Shown: piece by piece, positions 62,380 through 64,000 of the stretch | Numbering within the stretch: the first letter of the stretch is position 1 | How the letters are laid out: each line of letters begins with the position of its first letter | Assembly (NCBI GenBank): GCA_017624855.1 | Contig: JAGAMF010000005.1 | Coordinates: 310,001 to 374,000, forward strand | Reading direction: 5' to 3' | Length of the DNA: 64,000 nt | DNA from: Lachnospiraceae bacterium | Lineage (GTDB): Bacteria > Bacillota > Clostridia > Lachnospirales > Lachnospiraceae | Translations under genes and position numbers: made by a program | The notes under the pieces: model-generated | Told to the model about the DNA's origin: nothing | Databases searched by the model: none | Seen by the model: the letters and a program-made list of their open reading frames with translations, nothing else

Positions 62380-63363
62380 ATGAAAATAGAGAAAGACTGT
62401 ATTTGTACGGTGTTGATGGTTTCGTATAATCACGAAAAATATATCCGACTGGCATTAGAGTCGGTTGTAACACAAAAGACTGATTATGTATATAAGATAC
62501 ATGTGTTTGATGATGCGTCAAAGGATGGGACCGGTGATATTATCAGAGAATATGCAGAGCGGTATCCCGGTTTGGTAATACCATTCATTTCGGAGGAAAA
62601 TAAAGGAGCGCAAGCAAATATATGGGCGGCTTACAAGTCTGTTGATACAAAGTATTGTGCGTTCCTTGAGTGCGATGATTTCTGGTGTGATGAAGAAAAG
62701 TTACAATTGCAAATTGATGCTTTGGAAGCTAATCTTGATTGTAGTTATTGTGCACATAATACCATTTATCAAAATGAAAATGATGTATATAGAACGAAAG
62801 AAGACGGAAAGATTTTTGTATACAATAGAAATGTCAGAAATACCGGGAAATATGGGCCGGAAGATTTTTTGCCGTTGTACGGCGCAGGATGGGTAAATCA
62901 TAGTAATTCGCGTGTTATTCGGATGAGTTGTGTTGATTTGGCAAGTTTGGAAGAGAAAGAAGACTTTCTATATGACAATGCACAGTTTTTTTATTTGTTG
63001 GAGAGAGGGAAGGTCTATTTTATTCAACGAGTTATGTCTGTATATAATATGAACATGTCGAGTACATTTACTTCTATGCAGGTGCAGATGAAAATTCGCG
63101 GACATTGGGAGCGTATGTTACATATTAATGAAAGTACGGACCGACAGTTTGAAAGATTAATTTATCGACATTTGGCGTCGTTTGCGAAATATTGGTTAGA
63201 TTTGGATGATCTAGAAAATAAGATTACAAAAAAACATAGTGCCCTTACATATCTGATCATGGGGAAGATTAAAAAGATAAGATATGATTTAATTCTGAAT
63301 TTTAAACTCAAACGGCGAGCGAAGGTGAATATAGATAAATTAGAGAAACGATTAAATTCTTAG
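62380..63363 (+). CDS. Family 2 glycosyltransferase (second)
   Basis: 327 residues; ATG 62380 one base after the previous stop, GGAG upstream. GT-A motifs VLMVSYNHEKYI, VFDDASKDGT and LECDDFW. C-terminus basic (KRRAKVNIDKLEK). Acts in the glycan pathway. Confidence 0.9.
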   Translation: MKIEKDCICTVLMVSYNHEKYIRLALESVVTQKTDYVYKIHVFDDASKDGTGDIIREYAERYPGLVIPFISEENKGAQANIWAAYKSVDTKYCAFLECDDFWCDEEKLQLQIDALEANLDCSYCAHNTIYQNENDVYRTKEDGKIFVYNRNVRNTGKYGPEDFLPLYGAGWVNHSNSRVIRMSCVDLASLEEKEDFLYDNAQFFYLLERGKVYFIQRVMSVYNMNMSSTFTSMQVQMKIRGHWERMLHINESTDRQFERLIYRHLASFAKYWLDLDDLENKITKKHSALTYLIMGKIKKIRYDLILNFKLKRRAKVNIDKLEKRLNS

Positions 63364-63599
63364 GAGAATTTCGATAAAAAAGGTTATAATATATGGTATA
63401 AATAATATAGAATTATGTCGGAAAATATAATTTTTATAGATGAAGAGCAACATTGTTTTACTAATCACATCAATGTAGATATAAAGTAGGTTTGTAATAT
63501 CAACATTTTTCGTGGTCGAATTAAGTAATCAAGTTGCTTGGCGGAACTTAGTAATTAAAAAATAAATATTATAAAGATATTGTAAGAGGGGGAGAAAAG

Positions 63600-64000
63600 A
63601 TGAAATATTGTCATATGATGCAAGATTATTTGTATTTAGATAATTATGAAGGTGGGATTGCGTTGTGTCCATGGATGGAGCCTTCTAAATCCTGTATAGG
63701 AAATTTAATGAAGGATGAGATTGAAGATGCATACAACTCGGATTATGCAAACTACTTACGCTCTACGATGGATGACCAGACTTTTAGATATTGTAGGCCT
63801 GAAGCGTGCCCTTACATTCAAAATAATAGCTTGGAGGAAATATCGGAAGAGGAATATAATAGAAGAAAAAAGGATAAGTACCAGCCCACAATTATCAATT
63901 TGGCATATGATTTTGTTTGCAATCAGCATTGTGAAACTTGTCGCGAGTCAGTATTTGTTCCTCCAACTGATTATGCAGATAAAATGAATGTTATAAGAGA
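63600..64000 (+). CDS. Radical SAM protein, 3'-truncated by window end
   Basis: 133 codons visible from ATG 63600, which follows AGAGGGGGAG. An N-terminal region with Cys residues (LCPWMEPSKSC, CRPEACPY; SPASM-like clusters reversed in order) precedes the radical SAM motif CNQHCETC (CxxxCxxC) near residues 113-120. It could be a glycan- or peptide-modifying enzyme. About 236 bp of A/T-rich DNA separate it from the GT gene, including CAAG-TTG-CTTG and no clear promoter. Confidence 0.82.
   Translation, partial: MKYCHMMQDYLYLDNYEGGIALCPWMEPSKSCIGNLMKDEIEDAYNSDYANYLRSTMDDQTFRYCRPEACPYIQNNSLEEISEEEYNRRKKDKYQPTIINLAYDFVCNQHCETCRESVFVPPTDYADKMNVIR

Overview
The window looks like a chromosomal segment of a motile, anaerobic Firmicute of the Lachnospiraceae type (Clostridia). 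The reasons are moderate-to-low GC, strong AGGAGG ribosome sites, intrinsic terminators with U-tracts, a sigma-D-type flagellar promoter (TAAA-N15-tCCGATAT) in front of flgM, the gene order flgM-flgN-flgK-flgK-flgL-fliW-csrA, and Cys-rich zinc-ribbon Ser/Thr kinases with an HRDISPDN catalytic loop. The genus cannot be fixed from sequence reading alone. No rRNA, tRNA, CRISPR array, transposase or phage gene was seen.

Layout. 1-2731: the 3' part of a calcium-type P-type ATPase and a HAD phosphatase. 2759-4417 (minus): a TerD-AIM24 pair. 4454-5221: a small membrane protein and an XRE regulator. 5425-28914: a 23-kb signalling island on the plus strand with three zinc-ribbon Ser/Thr kinases, three PP2C phosphatases, five FHA proteins (one fused to RDD, one to vWA, one to a kinase), two tail-anchored proteins of unknown family, a Gln/Asn-repeat small membrane protein, four tandem paralogous lipoproteins, an ECF-like sigma factor carrying a long hydrophobic C-terminal extension, an exported SH3-transglutaminase and a membrane-anchored trypsin-like protease. 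28945-31015 (minus): an rtcB-prfH RNA-repair/ribosome-rescue pair behind a 23-codon ORF. 31191-37300: a divergent AddB/AddA-like helicase-nuclease pair. 37378-40253: a DUF3048 lipoprotein, a TIM-barrel isomerase and a coiled-coil protein. 40558-43092: an XRE regulator and an ECF sigma operon with membrane partners. 43164-49990: the flagellar filament-junction operon. 50059-53019: a ligand-sensor HD-GYP protein. 53493-54455: an Rpn-type nuclease. 54540-64000: a sigma-D-preceded cell-surface or flagellar glycan cluster, cut off by the window end inside a radical SAM gene.

The most interesting observation is regulatory. Five transcription units of the signalling island each begin 31-47 bp downstream of the same motif, TAAAACCGA-N13-GTRTCTRTC, with an identical 24-bp offset between the two half-sites at all five sites. 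It does not resemble the sigma-A or sigma-D promoters in the same window and looks like the target of an alternative sigma factor. The obvious candidate is the membrane-associated ECF-like protein encoded inside the island (21488-23257). I infer a self-contained phospho-signalling regulon: envelope lipoproteins and kinase ectodomains sense something outside, the kinases and PP2Cs set the phosphorylation state of FHA-bound partners at the membrane, and release of the tethered sigma factor switches on all five units. The signal, the substrates and the coupling to sigma are unknown.

Second-tier observations are the 23-codon ORF and 5' hairpin in front of rtcB-prfH, a sigma-D-driven leader with a GGA-in-hexaloop hairpin of the kind CsrA binds, located between csrA and the glycan genes, and several domain fusions (TagF-like plus beta-propeller, ATP-grasp plus HAD).
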